DNA of 64,000 nt from Sphingobacterium mizutaii. Its GTDB lineage: Bacteria; Bacteroidota; Bacteroidia; Sphingobacteriales; Sphingobacteriaceae. Position numbers and translations under genes: made by a program. The stretch spans positions 1,550,001-1,614,000 of the forward strand of contig NZ_LT906468.1 of the NCBI RefSeq assembly GCF_900187125.1. Reading direction: 5' to 3'. This document shows, in pieces, positions 49,879 to 59,767 of the stretch. Within the stretch, counting starts at the first letter, position 1. Each line of letters starts with the position of its first letter. The notes below the pieces were generated by a model. That model was not told where the DNA came from. It saw only the letters and a list, made by a program, of their open reading frames with translations, and searched no databases.

Positions 49879-51369
49879 ATGTTTAGTAAAAAGACACTGA
49901 CCATTCTATTTTTATTAATTGCTTTTGGCTCAGCACATGCACAGAAAAAACCTAATATTATCATCTTTATGGTTGATGATATGGGTTGGCAGGATACATC
50001 ATATCCCTTTGCCGATCAGGCAACAGATTTTAACAAGAAGTACCATACGCCAAATATGGAAAGGCTAGCCCAAGAAGGAATGTCATTCACTGATGCTTAC
50101 AGTACACCAGTCTGCACACCAACTCGTGTTAGCCTGATTACCGGAATGAATGCCAGTCGACATCATGTGACCAATTGGACGGCTCCTTTTAAGGACAATC
50201 CTACAGGAAACCAAGATGAACAAATGGAAGAGCCTGAATGGAACCATAATGGAATGAGCCCCATTCCAAATATTGCCCACACGATCTATGCGGATGCATT
50301 GCCACAGATCTTAAAAGACAACGGTTATTTCACTATCCAAGCGGGAAAGGCCCATTGGGGATCTGCTGGAACGCCTGGTTCTAACCCATATTCCTTAGGT
50401 TTTACAGTGAATATCGCAGGAACTTCCACCGGTAGACCTGCAAGTTATTGGGGTGAAGAAAATTTTGGTCGCACCGGCAAGGATTACCATGGAATCGAGA
50501 ACTTGCAAGAGTATTTTGGTGAAGATATCAACCTGACTGAAGCCTTAACCCGTGAGGCCCTGAAGAGTTTGGATTATCCAATCCAACATAAAACGCCCTT
50601 TTTTCTCAACCTCTGTCATTATGCCCTGCATGACCCCTTAATGGAAGACCGTCGTTTTTTCCAGAAATACTTAGATCAAGGCTTATCCCAGAACGAAGCC
50701 AAATACGCTTCCATGATTGAGAGCATGGACAAAAGCCTTGGCGATGTCATGGACTTCTTAGAGCAACATAAAATCAAGGAGAATACCTATATTATCTTTA
50801 TCTCAGACAATGGCGGATTAAGTACCGTACCTCCTCGCGATGGAATTGCACATACCCATAATAAGCCATTACGCTCGGGTAAGGGATCTATTTACGAAGG
50901 CGGAATACGAGTTCCTTTAATCATAAAGGGCATAAATAAAGATGTAAAAAATAAGCGTTCTGGAGTTCCTGTAATAGTAGAGGATATCTTTTCAACCGTT
51001 TTAGATATGGCTCAGCTCAAGAAAGTACAGACCGTTCAGCAAGTCGATGGTGTCAGTAATTTAGCCCTTCTTAAAAATCCACAAACAAGCAGAGCAGATC
51101 GTGCCCTGATCTTTCATATTCCCAATAAATGGGCGAAATCAGACGGCGATGGTTTCAATTATCGCTCCGCAATCAGTAAGGGGAAGTATAAGTTGGTTTG
51201 GTCTCTAAGGAATGATACCTATGAATTGTTTGACCTTGAGCAGGACTTAGGCGAACAGCATAATATTATCCAGCAAACCAGAATGACTAAGATCGCTGAA
51301 GAATTAAAGGCTGAGCTCAAGGCTACCCTAGAAAAAAATAAGGCTCCTATGCCGAAAAGGAAGGGATGA
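49879..51369 (+). CDS. Secreted sulfatase (type I, formylglycine)
   Basis: A 496-residue exported arylsulfatase-type enzyme with signal peptide MFSKKTLTILFLLIAFGSAHAQ. The modification motif is CTPTR, with Cys79 to be converted to formylglycine, followed by VSLITG. Metal-binding residues are Asp33/Asp34 in VDDMGW and the pair in FISDNGGLST; GGIRVPLIIKG is a further family marker. It removes sulfate esters from glycans and needs a sulfatase-maturing enzyme, which is not encoded in this window. With the SusC/SusD and GH43 genes it suggests a sulfated polysaccharide or glycosaminoglycan. Confidence 0.93.
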   Translation: MFSKKTLTILFLLIAFGSAHAQKKPNIIIFMVDDMGWQDTSYPFADQATDFNKKYHTPNMERLAQEGMSFTDAYSTPVCTPTRVSLITGMNASRHHVTNWTAPFKDNPTGNQDEQMEEPEWNHNGMSPIPNIAHTIYADALPQILKDNGYFTIQAGKAHWGSAGTPGSNPYSLGFTVNIAGTSTGRPASYWGEENFGRTGKDYHGIENLQEYFGEDINLTEALTREALKSLDYPIQHKTPFFLNLCHYALHDPLMEDRRFFQKYLDQGLSQNEAKYASMIESMDKSLGDVMDFLEQHKIKENTYIIFISDNGGLSTVPPRDGIAHTHNKPLRSGKGSIYEGGIRVPLIIKGINKDVKNKRSGVPVIVEDIFSTVLDMAQLKKVQTVQQVDGVSNLALLKNPQTSRADRALIFHIPNKWAKSDGDGFNYRSAISKGKYKLVWSLRNDTYELFDLEQDLGEQHNIIQQTRMTKIAEELKAELKATLEKNKAPMPKRKG

Positions 51370-51433
51370 AAAAGGTGCAATAATAATTCTGCCCTTCTAG
51401 GGCAATAGGACATAAAAAAGCTATATTTTCATC

Positions 51434-51570
51434 GTCATCCTGACGCAGGAAGGATCTCGGATCTATACAAACTATTATTCTATTGGCGTACAGCCTTCAA
51501 CCACGTTGGGGTCATCCTGACGCAGGAAGGATCTCGGAACTATGCAAAGCATTATTGTATTGGCGTACAG
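51434..51570. repeat. 60-bp direct repeat, two copies
   Basis: Units 51434-51493 and 51511-51570 share GTCATCCTGACGCAGGAAGG and a tail ending TATTGGCGTACAG, with about six differences. The 5' part of each unit can form a CATCCT/AGGATG-like hairpin. Confidence 0.75.
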
Positions 51571-51980
51571 GTCCTGTACCTGCGGTACAGAATGACAGGA
51601 ACTGTTGAATGAAAACCGTACAGATTCTTCACTCATCGTTCAGAATTGGAAGTTTCCTGGGAGGGATTCAGAGCACAGCGAAGAATCTATTGTTTTTATT
51701 TTTTTAAGGAATCGTTGTCATCTCGAATCGTAAGATGAGAGAACCATTTTTTATTGTTTTATACTCGTAATGGGGATTCGTAGAAAAAGATTTCACCCCC
51801 GCTAGGGGTTATTCGGTTGACGACTCAGCCTTCTATAAAGATTCCACCCCCGCTAGGGGTTTATTAATATGTGGAGATAAGTAATCATAAAAGAAAACCA
51901 TTTTTCAAAAAAAGGCGGGATGATTCCGAGACCCTTCGGGAAACCCATCAGGGTGACACAGCGAATAAAAAGCTTTTTGT

Positions 51981-52003
51981 TTACTTTTGGGCTCCAAAAG
52001 TAA
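51981..52003. terminator. TTACTTTTGG hairpin (repeat copy C end module)
   Basis: TTACTTTTGG/CCAAAAGTAA with loop GCT lies 8 bp beyond the stop codon of the minus-strand FUSC gene. The same hairpin ends the other two islands. Confidence 0.5.
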
Positions 52004-52010
52004 CAACCTC

Positions 52011-54038
52011 CTACTTACTAGCCTCCAGCTGAATTGTTTTACCGTTTTTCTCCTTCTTGCCTTTTGCCAGTTTCTTGGAAAGATCCTCAGCCTCTGAAAT
52101 AATGTTATTGATATAATGCACTTTCTCTTCCATGACCTCGGGTTCCAAAGTGAAACCTAATTTTGTCATATTTACGGACAAACCAACCAATAGGGCATTG
52201 ATGCGGTAAGCCAGGGTCTGGAAATGTGCTATATCCGCTTTAAGGTATTTTCCTTTTAGGGGTTCTTTTGCAAATTGATCAAGGGAATCATAGGATTGCG
52301 CTAATGAAGCCTGGGTAGACTTCCTAAGGAGCCTCAAATCATAATAATTCAAATTGCCGGTTTGGTAGCTCTCTTCAATTTTATGCAGATAAGATTTGAA
52401 ATGTTGGAGCATGGCATTGGTACTTTGTTCGACGCTGCGATAATGGTTGATAGGAATTGCTAAACAACCTAGAACTGCGAAAATCGATCCCAATAAGGTG
52501 AAAGCAAAACGACTGCCTAATAGGTCTTGGATATTGCCTTCATGGATATGCTGACCTAACAAAATGGTAATGGTGATAAAAATCACACAGACCAAATAAT
52601 TAGGTTTATTGAAGAGCAGGAATAGATATAGGCAAAACGCAGCTATGGCAATCAGTACCCAAGCATTTTTAATATAAACCAACAATAATAAACTGATTGC
52701 AATGCCGATAACCGAACCTACAATACGTTCGTAATTTCTTTTTTGGGTATTGGTATAACTAGGTCTTGCAACCAAGATAATGGTTAGCAGGATCCAGGAA
52801 GCATAGCGATATTCGGGAAGGAAATTACCTATCAGTCCTCCAGCCATTAAAAGCGCCGACATTCTAACCGCATAAGAGAATATAGGCGACTTAAAGCTTA
52901 AGTTCTGCAAGATCGTTTTGATATTGCTTTTAGGAGCCACGAAATCAGCGTAATTCTTGCTTTCCACCAAGGTAATGTCTTGATAGATCTCTTTGGCTTG
53001 AATCTTTTGCAAGATATCGGCAACATGCCTTAACTGGGTGCTAATGGAACAAATCAAGGCCCATTTTTCTGGAGAAGCATCAGCCTCCTCAGTTTCCAAT
53101 TGCAAAAGAAGTTCCTCCAATTTATATCTTTTGGTGAATTTGTTTAGCCGGATCTTTTTATTGGAAATAGTCAACCTTTTGGTTTCCTTAGATAATAGGG
53201 ATAAGGATTGACGGATCAATTTCAGCGTGTTTCCACCTTTTAAGGTTTCTCGGATATGTTCATAGTCATTGTCAATGGCCATCAACAATTCATAGAGGTC
53301 GACTAATTGATAAAGCTTGGCAAGCCATATTTTGCTCTCTTGGTCAGCTTCCGAATGCAGTTTTTTATCGCGAAGGAGAATGGAGCGGATAGCCTCCAAT
53401 TGATCACTTAATTTTGTGTGCAAAGCACTCAATTCCTTGTAAGCTTTAGGAAGTGAAGCCAGTTCATCGTAGCAAGCTATTTTTAAGCGGATCAGTTGGG
53501 CCATGGTCTTCAAACCGCCATCAACAGCATATCGCAAGGAACGATGAGGATGTAGGTAGACCTGGATGATACAGACCACAAAAAAGAACATTGCTCCTGC
53601 GGTAACGGAAAGACTAAAACTAATAGGGTCCGCAGGTCTCAATCCAATGGTGAAACTGGCAACGATTAACCCCAAGTTTCCGACCACATTTACCCTGAAA
53701 CCTAATAAGGCGATGATCGTATAGATAAAGCCGAAGAGTCCCAATAGCGGGACGATAATCCAGGACTGATGGGAAAGGGCAGTGGAAATGCTAAGTGCTG
53801 TAATAAAGAAAATGGGTAGACAATAGGCCGCAGTACTTAATTTGTCGGTTTTGTTTCCAGGTACATCGGTCAATGCCGCTAGGAGGGCACCGACGGCAAA
53901 AGCGACCGCAATGGCACCATCAATAAAGAAAAAGATGAAAAAACTGGGAACTAAAACGACCAGGATGTTTCGAAGTGCATCTAGACTTGATTCCGTCTTT
54001 AAAAATGATAATAACCTCGAAAATAAAGCTGCAACCAA
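52011..54038 (-). CDS. FUSC-family inner membrane protein (YccS/YhfK-like)
   Basis: A 675-residue membrane protein with two membrane blocks: helices at about 18-165 (ILVVLVPSFFIFFFIDGAIAVAFAVGALLAALTDVPGNKTD is the family signature zone) and at about 385-510 (SPIFSYAVRMSALLMAGGLIG ... IILVARPSYTNTQKRNYERIVGSVIGIAISLLLL). Between and after them are cytoplasmic helical domains rich in coiled-coil character. The motif RPxYxxTxxRxxxRxxGTxxG is the FUSC hallmark, here with GSVIG. Family members are proposed aromatic-acid or fusaric-acid exporters, but activity is unproven for this branch. Confidence 0.88.
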   Translation of the reverse strand: MVAALFSRLLSFLKTESSLDALRNILVVLVPSFFIFFFIDGAIAVAFAVGALLAALTDVPGNKTDKLSTAAYCLPIFFITALSISTALSHQSWIIVPLLGLFGFIYTIIALLGFRVNVVGNLGLIVASFTIGLRPADPISFSLSVTAGAMFFFVVCIIQVYLHPHRSLRYAVDGGLKTMAQLIRLKIACYDELASLPKAYKELSALHTKLSDQLEAIRSILLRDKKLHSEADQESKIWLAKLYQLVDLYELLMAIDNDYEHIRETLKGGNTLKLIRQSLSLLSKETKRLTISNKKIRLNKFTKRYKLEELLLQLETEEADASPEKWALICSISTQLRHVADILQKIQAKEIYQDITLVESKNYADFVAPKSNIKTILQNLSFKSPIFSYAVRMSALLMAGGLIGNFLPEYRYASWILLTIILVARPSYTNTQKRNYERIVGSVIGIAISLLLLVYIKNAWVLIAIAAFCLYLFLLFNKPNYLVCVIFITITILLGQHIHEGNIQDLLGSRFAFTLLGSIFAVLGCLAIPINHYRSVEQSTNAMLQHFKSYLHKIEESYQTGNLNYYDLRLLRKSTQASLAQSYDSLDQFAKEPLKGKYLKADIAHFQTLAYRINALLVGLSVNMTKLGFTLEPEVMEEKVHYINNIISEAEDLSKKLAKGKKEKNGKTIQLEASK

Positions 54039-54182
54039 TATTTTATAATTGAATTAATTTATTACAGCGCAAAAATAATAATTCCAATCGGTTTTTGAAA
54101 TATGATATGGAGTCAAATTTTTTTGACAAAATATTATTTTAGTATTTCGAGGTTTTATTAAGTTTAATTTTGTTCTATTTTT

Positions 54183-56870
54183 TTATTTATCTCCCGTTTT
54201 TAAAAATTTGTAGACCATTCCAAGTAGAAAATACTGCCTCAAGGTCGTAGTCGAATTGAAATAGGTGCTATTGGAAGAAGATCCAAAATAATTGGATACG
54301 TTTTGGTTTAAAATATCGAATGCGGACAATTTCAACTCGCCTTTGCCCAATATGGGATAATAGACAGATGCATTGACGATATGTAGGTTTTGTCGTTGGT
54401 TATTGATGCCGACCACTTGGTTCTTAATGTTATAAGAGCTTTCCAATCTGAATTTTTTGATATTATTCAATAATAAAGTAGCGCCATACCGCTTTGTATT
54501 GTTGTTCATGTCCCTGAAGTTTTCAGAGTCGAACTTAAACTTAGTGTTATTGGTATTGAATTCAAACATGGGCGTAAAGGTGAACACATTTTTATAGGTC
54601 AGGGTCAATGTATTATTGAAATTACTGAAAAAAACAGATCCAATGTTTTCCTCTCCATTGACCTTACTGTAGGTATCCTGAAGTACTCCGTAGCCATATC
54701 CGTTATAATTCAAATTCCAGACTTTGTTTTGGATTATAGTTTTTGAAAAGGATAAATAGTAGTTTTTTACCTCAGTAGGTCCGGCCTGGTAATATTGCCC
54801 CGTGCTAAAGCTAGTCTGTACATCATAGGTCCTGGAATGGGCAATGCTATTGGAGTTCTTGGTCCATCCAGCAGATACATTGAGATTGATTTTAGATTTT
54901 GAAAAGAATTTATTGTAAGAAATCCTATAATTTTCTTTCAGGTTGTTTTCGAAAAATGGACTTGCAATTCGAAGATAATTGGGTGACAAATCTGATTTTA
55001 CCGTTACTATGGAATAATAGCCCGGAGCTTCTAGGTCTTTATGATAATTGAAGTTTAATCCCTTATAAGAGATGTTCATGTCCGGGAGCCAATGGGATTC
55101 CTCTATTTTTCTGTTTTCCAATTTTTGGTAATAGTCAAAATGATTGGAAAATGAACCCCATTTGAGACCAAGGGAAATGGGTAGGTTTTTTATGAATTGA
55201 ACATTCCATTTCGTTCCAATAATAAAATTTTTATTCAGCAAGCCCTTGTCATTGGCAACATCATTTCGGTTCTGAAGGATATCGGAATTTATGCTGTTTA
55301 GAATATCTTCTGTGGAGGTCTGCTCATTTAGGTTCTGATGTCCAAAAACATCAAAATTTACCTTCTTACCCAATGGAATCTGTAAATTGAGTTGATGGCT
55401 AAGATTGAATGTGCTAGTATTTGTTCTTTGTCGGTTAATCTGATGAAAAGCGCTGTCATCCAATAGGAAAAATTGAGTATTAGAGGTATTATTATCTGTA
55501 GAGGATCCATTTTGGTTCGAAATCCCCTGATTTAGGGAAAGCAACCATTTGTTCTTAAATTTCTTTTCAGCATACAGGTTATGACCATAATTTAAGCCCT
55601 TATTGGAATCATCATTCTGAAATTCGCCTTGAGTAACCTTTTGCAAATTTTCTCGCCATCTTTCACCATAACCGCTAGCCGTTGATTTCCCTCGATTGCC
55701 TGAAAGAGAAGGGGAGAAGGTCACTTGGGAGGTCGTGTCGAGTCGATACCTCATGAAGCCTCTTAACTCGTGCGTATACCTCGAGTCATTGGACGTATTA
55801 TTGTTACTGTTCTGTTCTGCGATCTCATTATAAAAGGAATTGGATTCGCTTCGGGAATCATAATAAAAATCGTGTTGGCCATAGTTGTACATCAGATTGA
55901 CCTTCAGTTTTTTCTCAATGTCATAGTTGATGTTTACACCTGCAGAGATTTGGTTCATTAAGCCACTTGTCCCATAGTTGGTAAAGCTTCGATTTTCCGA
56001 TCTATTCATCCCTCCATGTTCATTGAGTTCAGAATAGTCAAATCCTTGTCGGTTAATATTATTGGCGAAACCAATAAAACTGACCTGTAGGGTATCCCTA
56101 AAGGTATTGATCAAAGCCCCAGCTTCATATCGGTCTCGCGTGGCCGCCCCTCCATAAAGCTTGCCGAAATTGGCTTTTAAAAACTCTTTCTTCATCTTTA
56201 GGTTTAGGACAATCGGTAATTGGCTATCGTCTAAAATCTCCCTTTTAGATTCACCTTTGTCCTTGATGACCTGGACCACATCAATTAAAGAAGCATCTAA
56301 ATTTCGGGTTGCTATTTTCAGATCCTGTGCAAAAAAATCTTTGTTGTTCACCCGGACACTTTGTACCTGCCGACCTTGATAGTAGATTGTTCCATCCGAG
56401 TTAACCTGTAAGCCTGGTAATAAACTGATCAATTCCTCCACATTAGCATTAGGTCTAGTCTTGAAATAGCTGGCTTTATATTCTAAGGTATCTCCATTCA
56501 ATCGGATCGGTGGCACAGCCGTAATCTCAATCGCTTCGATGGCATTCCCTTTCAAGATTATGCTGTCCATTTTTAGCTTTTCATTGGGCTTTAAGTTGAT
56601 TTTCTTTTGAAAAGCCGAACTGTTGACATGGGAAATATAGAAGGTCAATTCTTTATTGGTTGGAATTCTGACCAATTCAAACTCGCCCTTTTCATTGGTC
56701 AAGGCATAGGTAACAACCAAAGAGTCTTGTTCGGAAACGAGGGATACGGTTGCTTTTTCGAGTGGGTTAAGTTCGGAATCAAAGACTTTTCCTTTAATAC
56801 CAGCATTATTTTGAGCGTGCGCAAAACTGAAGGTCAATACAAGAAAAGTGATGAGGTAGATTTTCTGCAT
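54183..56870 (-). CDS. Outer-membrane beta-barrel receptor (TonB-dependent-like, OMP_b-brl_3)
   Basis: An 895-residue outer-membrane protein with signal peptide MQKIYLITFLVLTFSFAHAQ. Residues about 22-100 are a carboxypeptidase-regulatory-like domain (GIKGKVFDSELNPLEKATVSLVS). A reduced plug follows (NGDTLEYKASYFKTRPNANVEELISLLPGLQVNSDGTIYYQGRQVQSVRVNNKDFF), then a long barrel (about 230-895) with alternating aromatic strands. The plug lacks the typical TonB-receptor ending, as is usual for this group. The ligand is unknown. No SusD partner is adjacent. The ORF ends FLKTGDK rather than in the classical aromatic residue. Confidence 0.85.
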   Translation of the reverse strand: MQKIYLITFLVLTFSFAHAQNNAGIKGKVFDSELNPLEKATVSLVSEQDSLVVTYALTNEKGEFELVRIPTNKELTFYISHVNSSAFQKKINLKPNEKLKMDSIILKGNAIEAIEITAVPPIRLNGDTLEYKASYFKTRPNANVEELISLLPGLQVNSDGTIYYQGRQVQSVRVNNKDFFAQDLKIATRNLDASLIDVVQVIKDKGESKREILDDSQLPIVLNLKMKKEFLKANFGKLYGGAATRDRYEAGALINTFRDTLQVSFIGFANNINRQGFDYSELNEHGGMNRSENRSFTNYGTSGLMNQISAGVNINYDIEKKLKVNLMYNYGQHDFYYDSRSESNSFYNEIAEQNSNNNTSNDSRYTHELRGFMRYRLDTTSQVTFSPSLSGNRGKSTASGYGERWRENLQKVTQGEFQNDDSNKGLNYGHNLYAEKKFKNKWLLSLNQGISNQNGSSTDNNTSNTQFFLLDDSAFHQINRQRTNTSTFNLSHQLNLQIPLGKKVNFDVFGHQNLNEQTSTEDILNSINSDILQNRNDVANDKGLLNKNFIIGTKWNVQFIKNLPISLGLKWGSFSNHFDYYQKLENRKIEESHWLPDMNISYKGLNFNYHKDLEAPGYYSIVTVKSDLSPNYLRIASPFFENNLKENYRISYNKFFSKSKINLNVSAGWTKNSNSIAHSRTYDVQTSFSTGQYYQAGPTEVKNYYLSFSKTIIQNKVWNLNYNGYGYGVLQDTYSKVNGEENIGSVFFSNFNNTLTLTYKNVFTFTPMFEFNTNNTKFKFDSENFRDMNNNTKRYGATLLLNNIKKFRLESSYNIKNQVVGINNQRQNLHIVNASVYYPILGKGELKLSAFDILNQNVSNYFGSSSNSTYFNSTTTLRQYFLLGMVYKFLKTGDK

Positions 56871-56980
56871 ATGGGTTAATAATGGTTAGTTGTCCTAAAT
56901 TAGTTTATTTTTTTTGACTAATAATTCCCATAGCTAGGATTTAACATTATTTAGCGATTTGGAATAAATAATTTAGCTTA

Positions 56981-57011
56981 AAAACGAAAGCCCCAACTTT
57001 TGTTGAGGCTC
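56981..57011 (-). terminator. Terminator of the formaldehyde dehydrogenase operon
   Basis: Read on the minus strand: AGCCTCAAC-AAAA-GTTGGGGCT (one G-U pair) followed by TTCGTTTTT. It lies about 80 bp after the stop codon of the gene ending at 57093. Confidence 0.65.
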
Positions 57012-57092
57012 TACTTTCATTTGATAGATAGATGTGAACTTAATTTTTTCTAATAAATATCAAATGGGTTTTATTAATATACTGTGTGAAAT

Positions 57093-58286
57093 TTAAGCTG
57101 GGATCATACCATGCGGATCGATCACATATTTTCTGGCGGCTCCTTTGTCGAAATCTGCATAGCCTTGCGGTGCTTCATTCAAGCTGATAACCTGAACATT
57201 TACAGCATCGGCAATTTTGATTTTATCATACAAAATAGCGTTCATCAACTGGCGATGGTACTTCATGACCGGACACTGTCCGGTGTGGAAGCAATGTGAT
57301 TTTGCCCAACCCAATCCAAACCTGATCTTCAGGTTTCCTTGTTTTGCAGCTCCATCTACCGCCCCGGGATCTTCCGTAACGTATAGCCCCGGAATACCAA
57401 TTGCGCCACCAGCACGGGTGATTTCCATCGCTTGATTTAATACCACCGCTGGTTGTTCCTCCGAACTGCCCCCATGTGAATGGGCCCTTGCTTCAAATCC
57501 TACACAGTCCACAAAGCAGTCCACCTCGGGAACACCAACGATGGCAGCAATCTGTTCGGAAAGTTCCTCACCTGTATTTAAGTTGACCGTTTCACAGCCA
57601 AAACTCTTGGCCTGGGCCAATCGTTCTTCATTTAAGTCACCTACGATTACCACTGCTGCGCCCAAAAGATGGCAGCTTGCTGCACAGGCCAATCCTACCG
57701 GACCCGCACCCGCTACATACACTACCGATCCCGGACCTACACCCGCCGATACAGCACCATGAAAGCCCGTAGGGAAGATGTCTGACAACATCGTCAGGTC
57801 GCGGATATATTCCATGGCCTGTTCATTGTCTGGAAATTTCAAGAGGTTGAAATCTGCATAAGGCACCATGACATATTCAGCTTGGCCACCAACCCAACCG
57901 CCCATGTCTACATAACCATAGGCAGCTCCGGGTCGAGACGGATTTACATTCAGACAGATGCCCGTCTTTCCTTCTTTACAGTTTCTGCACCTTCCACAGG
58001 CAATGTTAAATGGAACAGATACGATATCACCTACATCGATGAATTCTACGTCCCTTCCTTTTTCGACTACCTGTCCTGTGATTTCATGGCCTAAGACCAA
58101 ACCTGCCGAAGCCGTTGTCCGACCTCGAACCATGTGTTGATCTGATCCACAAATATTAGTTGAAACGATCTTTAGGATAACCCCATGCTCACATTTGCGA
58201 TCTCCTAAAGCCAGTTTTGGGTAATCTATTTCTTGTACCTGAACCTCACCGGGGCCCATATATACAACACCGTGATTTTGACACAT
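57093..58286 (-). CDS. Glutathione-independent formaldehyde dehydrogenase (zinc ADH family)
   Basis: A 397-residue, nicotinamide-dependent zinc enzyme very similar in plan to Pseudomonas PFDH, which oxidises formaldehyde to formate with NAD+. The catalytic zinc site has NICGSDQHMVRG and LGHEITGQV; the structural zinc loop is ACGRCRNCKEGKTGIC; the cofactor fold is VYVAGAGPVGLACAASC. The long C-terminal insert (GFEARAHSHGG ... LYVTEDPGA) and GWAKSHCFHTGQCPVMKYHR are hallmarks of PFDH versus other ADHs. Together with the HbpS-like gene 43 bp upstream on the same strand it forms a two-gene operon divergent from an AraC regulator. Confidence 0.92.
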   Translation of the reverse strand: MCQNHGVVYMGPGEVQVQEIDYPKLALGDRKCEHGVILKIVSTNICGSDQHMVRGRTTASAGLVLGHEITGQVVEKGRDVEFIDVGDIVSVPFNIACGRCRNCKEGKTGICLNVNPSRPGAAYGYVDMGGWVGGQAEYVMVPYADFNLLKFPDNEQAMEYIRDLTMLSDIFPTGFHGAVSAGVGPGSVVYVAGAGPVGLACAASCHLLGAAVVIVGDLNEERLAQAKSFGCETVNLNTGEELSEQIAAIVGVPEVDCFVDCVGFEARAHSHGGSSEEQPAVVLNQAMEITRAGGAIGIPGLYVTEDPGAVDGAAKQGNLKIRFGLGWAKSHCFHTGQCPVMKYHRQLMNAILYDKIKIADAVNVQVISLNEAPQGYADFDKGAARKYVIDPHGMIPA

Positions 58287-58329
58287 AATAAATAGCTTTA
58301 ATTAAACATTGAGATTTAATAATTCTGGA

Positions 58330-58731
58330 CTATACTGCCGATGCTCCAGCTGCTGCAACCGCATGGTCATCTTCCACCGTACTGCCACTCACGCCAACTG
58401 CACCGATGATCTTGCCACTACCGTCTTTGATCACTACTCCACCTGGGAACGTAATCAAGCCATTATTGGAATGTTCAATGTTGTAAAGAGATCCTCCTGG
58501 TTGTGATAACTTGCCGATTTCTCCAGTGTCCATATTAAAGTATCGAGCAGTTCTCGCTTTCTTCTGTGATATATCAATAGATCCTAACCAGGCATCGTCC
58601 ATCTTGTTGAAAGCAACTAGATTTGTCCCTGCATCCACAACGGCAATATTCATTTTTACTCCTAATTCCTCAGATTTTTTAAGGGCTGCATCTACAACTT
58701 TTCGTGCTTGTTCTAATGTGATGTTACTCAT
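58330..58731 (-). CDS. HbpS/GlcG-like protein (DUF336)
   Basis: A 133-residue protein of the GlcG/HbpS family: [57 protein letters not shown] covers the typical opening, and [33 protein letters not shown] the typical end. HbpS binds haem and may act as an iron/redox sensor; GlcG has an unresolved role in glycolate metabolism. It precedes the formaldehyde dehydrogenase gene in the same unit. There is no signal peptide, so it would be cytoplasmic. Confidence 0.88.
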   Translation of the reverse strand: MSNITLEQARKVVDAALKKSEELGVKMNIAVVDAGTNLVAFNKMDDAWLGSIDISQKKARTARYFNMDTGEIGKLSQPGGSLYNIEHSNNGLITFPGGVVIKDGSGKIIGAVGVSGSTVEDDHAVAAAGASAV

Positions 58732-58867
58732 AGCTTATGTTTTTTTAAGTTTATAAACATAAAGTTATTCCATAATGCCTTGGATTGGTGTAAGTATAGT
58801 TTCATTAAGTATTACGATAGTTCCAAAAAATAAATTTAACTTTAGGCTATAAAAACCTCAAATCCGA

Positions 58868-59767
58868 ATGAACAATACCATTGATTTATTGTCTTTACAG
58901 ACGCCTGAACATTTGCGAAGTGGACAGGAACATCAGACGCGATTTGATTGTGGCGAGTTTGAAGTCAATATTTTTGAGACTTTTCAGTCTTCCACTAAAG
59001 TGAAGATTACCTATGAGGGGCTTTCCATTTCCAGTATGATCCGTGGTTATAAAACAGTCTATACTAAAAAAGGGGAGAGCTTTAAATTCCTTCCCGGAAC
59101 TTCCTTGATTCTTCCAGAAGGTGAGACCATCTATGCGGACTTTCCCGAAGCGGACTTGAAGAACCCTGTACAATGCGCAACCATTCTTATTTCTAGGGAT
59201 TCCTTGGAAAATCAATTCAAGTTCCTGAATCAAAACTACCCTGAAAAGGAGCAATGGAATCTGGATTTCTCCAATTTCCACTTTAATAATAATCCTGGCT
59301 TGGTTCGCGCATTCAATGAGCTGCTACAGGTGGCCACGCAAACCGATCCGAACATTCCATTGAGCGACCTCTTACTGAAATCTTTGTTGATCAGGATCAA
59401 AGAGTCGCAAAAGGAACATGCGAAAGAACAAAATAGCCTGACTGCAAAGAGCCAATTGCACGTCATCAAAAACTATATCCGCGAAAACCTTGGACAAACC
59501 CTAAATACAGAACTCCTGATGAAGATCGGTAACTGTAGCAAGAGTACTTTGCATCGTATGTTTGAAGCGTACTGTGGAAAGACTCCTGGTGCCTATATCT
59601 TACAGGAAAGGATGCTCAATGCTAGGAACCTGCTATTACAGGCAGATTCCAATGTTTCTGAAGTAGCCTATAAAACCGGCTTCAGTTCATTGAGTTACTT
59701 TGTAAAACAGTTTAAAGCCTTCCATAACTGTACCCCTGGAGATTTCATCAAGAAATTTGGGAAGTAA
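58868..59767 (+). CDS. AraC-family transcriptional regulator
   Basis: A 299-residue regulator of the AraC-type N-terminal cupin kind. The N-terminal half carries the hydrophobic-aromatic pattern (FEVNIFETFQSSTKVKITYEGLS ... FLPGTSLILPEGETIYADFP). The two helix-turn-helices lie at about 200-295: NTELLMKIGNCSKSTLHRMFEAYCGKTPGAYIL and VSEVAYKTGFSSLSYFVKQFKAFHNCTPGDF. Divergent from the HbpS/formaldehyde dehydrogenase operon across 136 bp, it is the likely regulator of that operon, perhaps in response to aldehyde or oxidative stress. Confidence 0.9.
   Translation: MNNTIDLLSLQTPEHLRSGQEHQTRFDCGEFEVNIFETFQSSTKVKITYEGLSISSMIRGYKTVYTKKGESFKFLPGTSLILPEGETIYADFPEADLKNPVQCATILISRDSLENQFKFLNQNYPEKEQWNLDFSNFHFNNNPGLVRAFNELLQVATQTDPNIPLSDLLLKSLLIRIKESQKEHAKEQNSLTAKSQLHVIKNYIRENLGQTLNTELLMKIGNCSKSTLHRMFEAYCGKTPGAYILQERMLNARNLLLQADSNVSEVAYKTGFSSLSYFVKQFKAFHNCTPGDFIKKFGK

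Larger units (their letters stand above)
51370..52010. other. 641-bp gene-free repeat island (copy C)
   Basis: The space between two convergent genes is filled with repeat modules: a TGCCCT/AGGGCA palindrome (about 51390-51406), two 60-bp direct repeats, a CTGTACC/GGTACAG hairpin, two CCCC-loop-GGGG hairpins (about 51795-51865) and a terminal TTACTTTTGG hairpin. The order matches the 6765-7418 island, but the large structured core is missing. Confidence 0.7.

Noticed and set aside
51434..51570. Possible CRISPR-like array
   Set aside because: Only two units of 60 bp with a 17-bp gap and no cas genes; the units belong to the dispersed intergenic repeat family.
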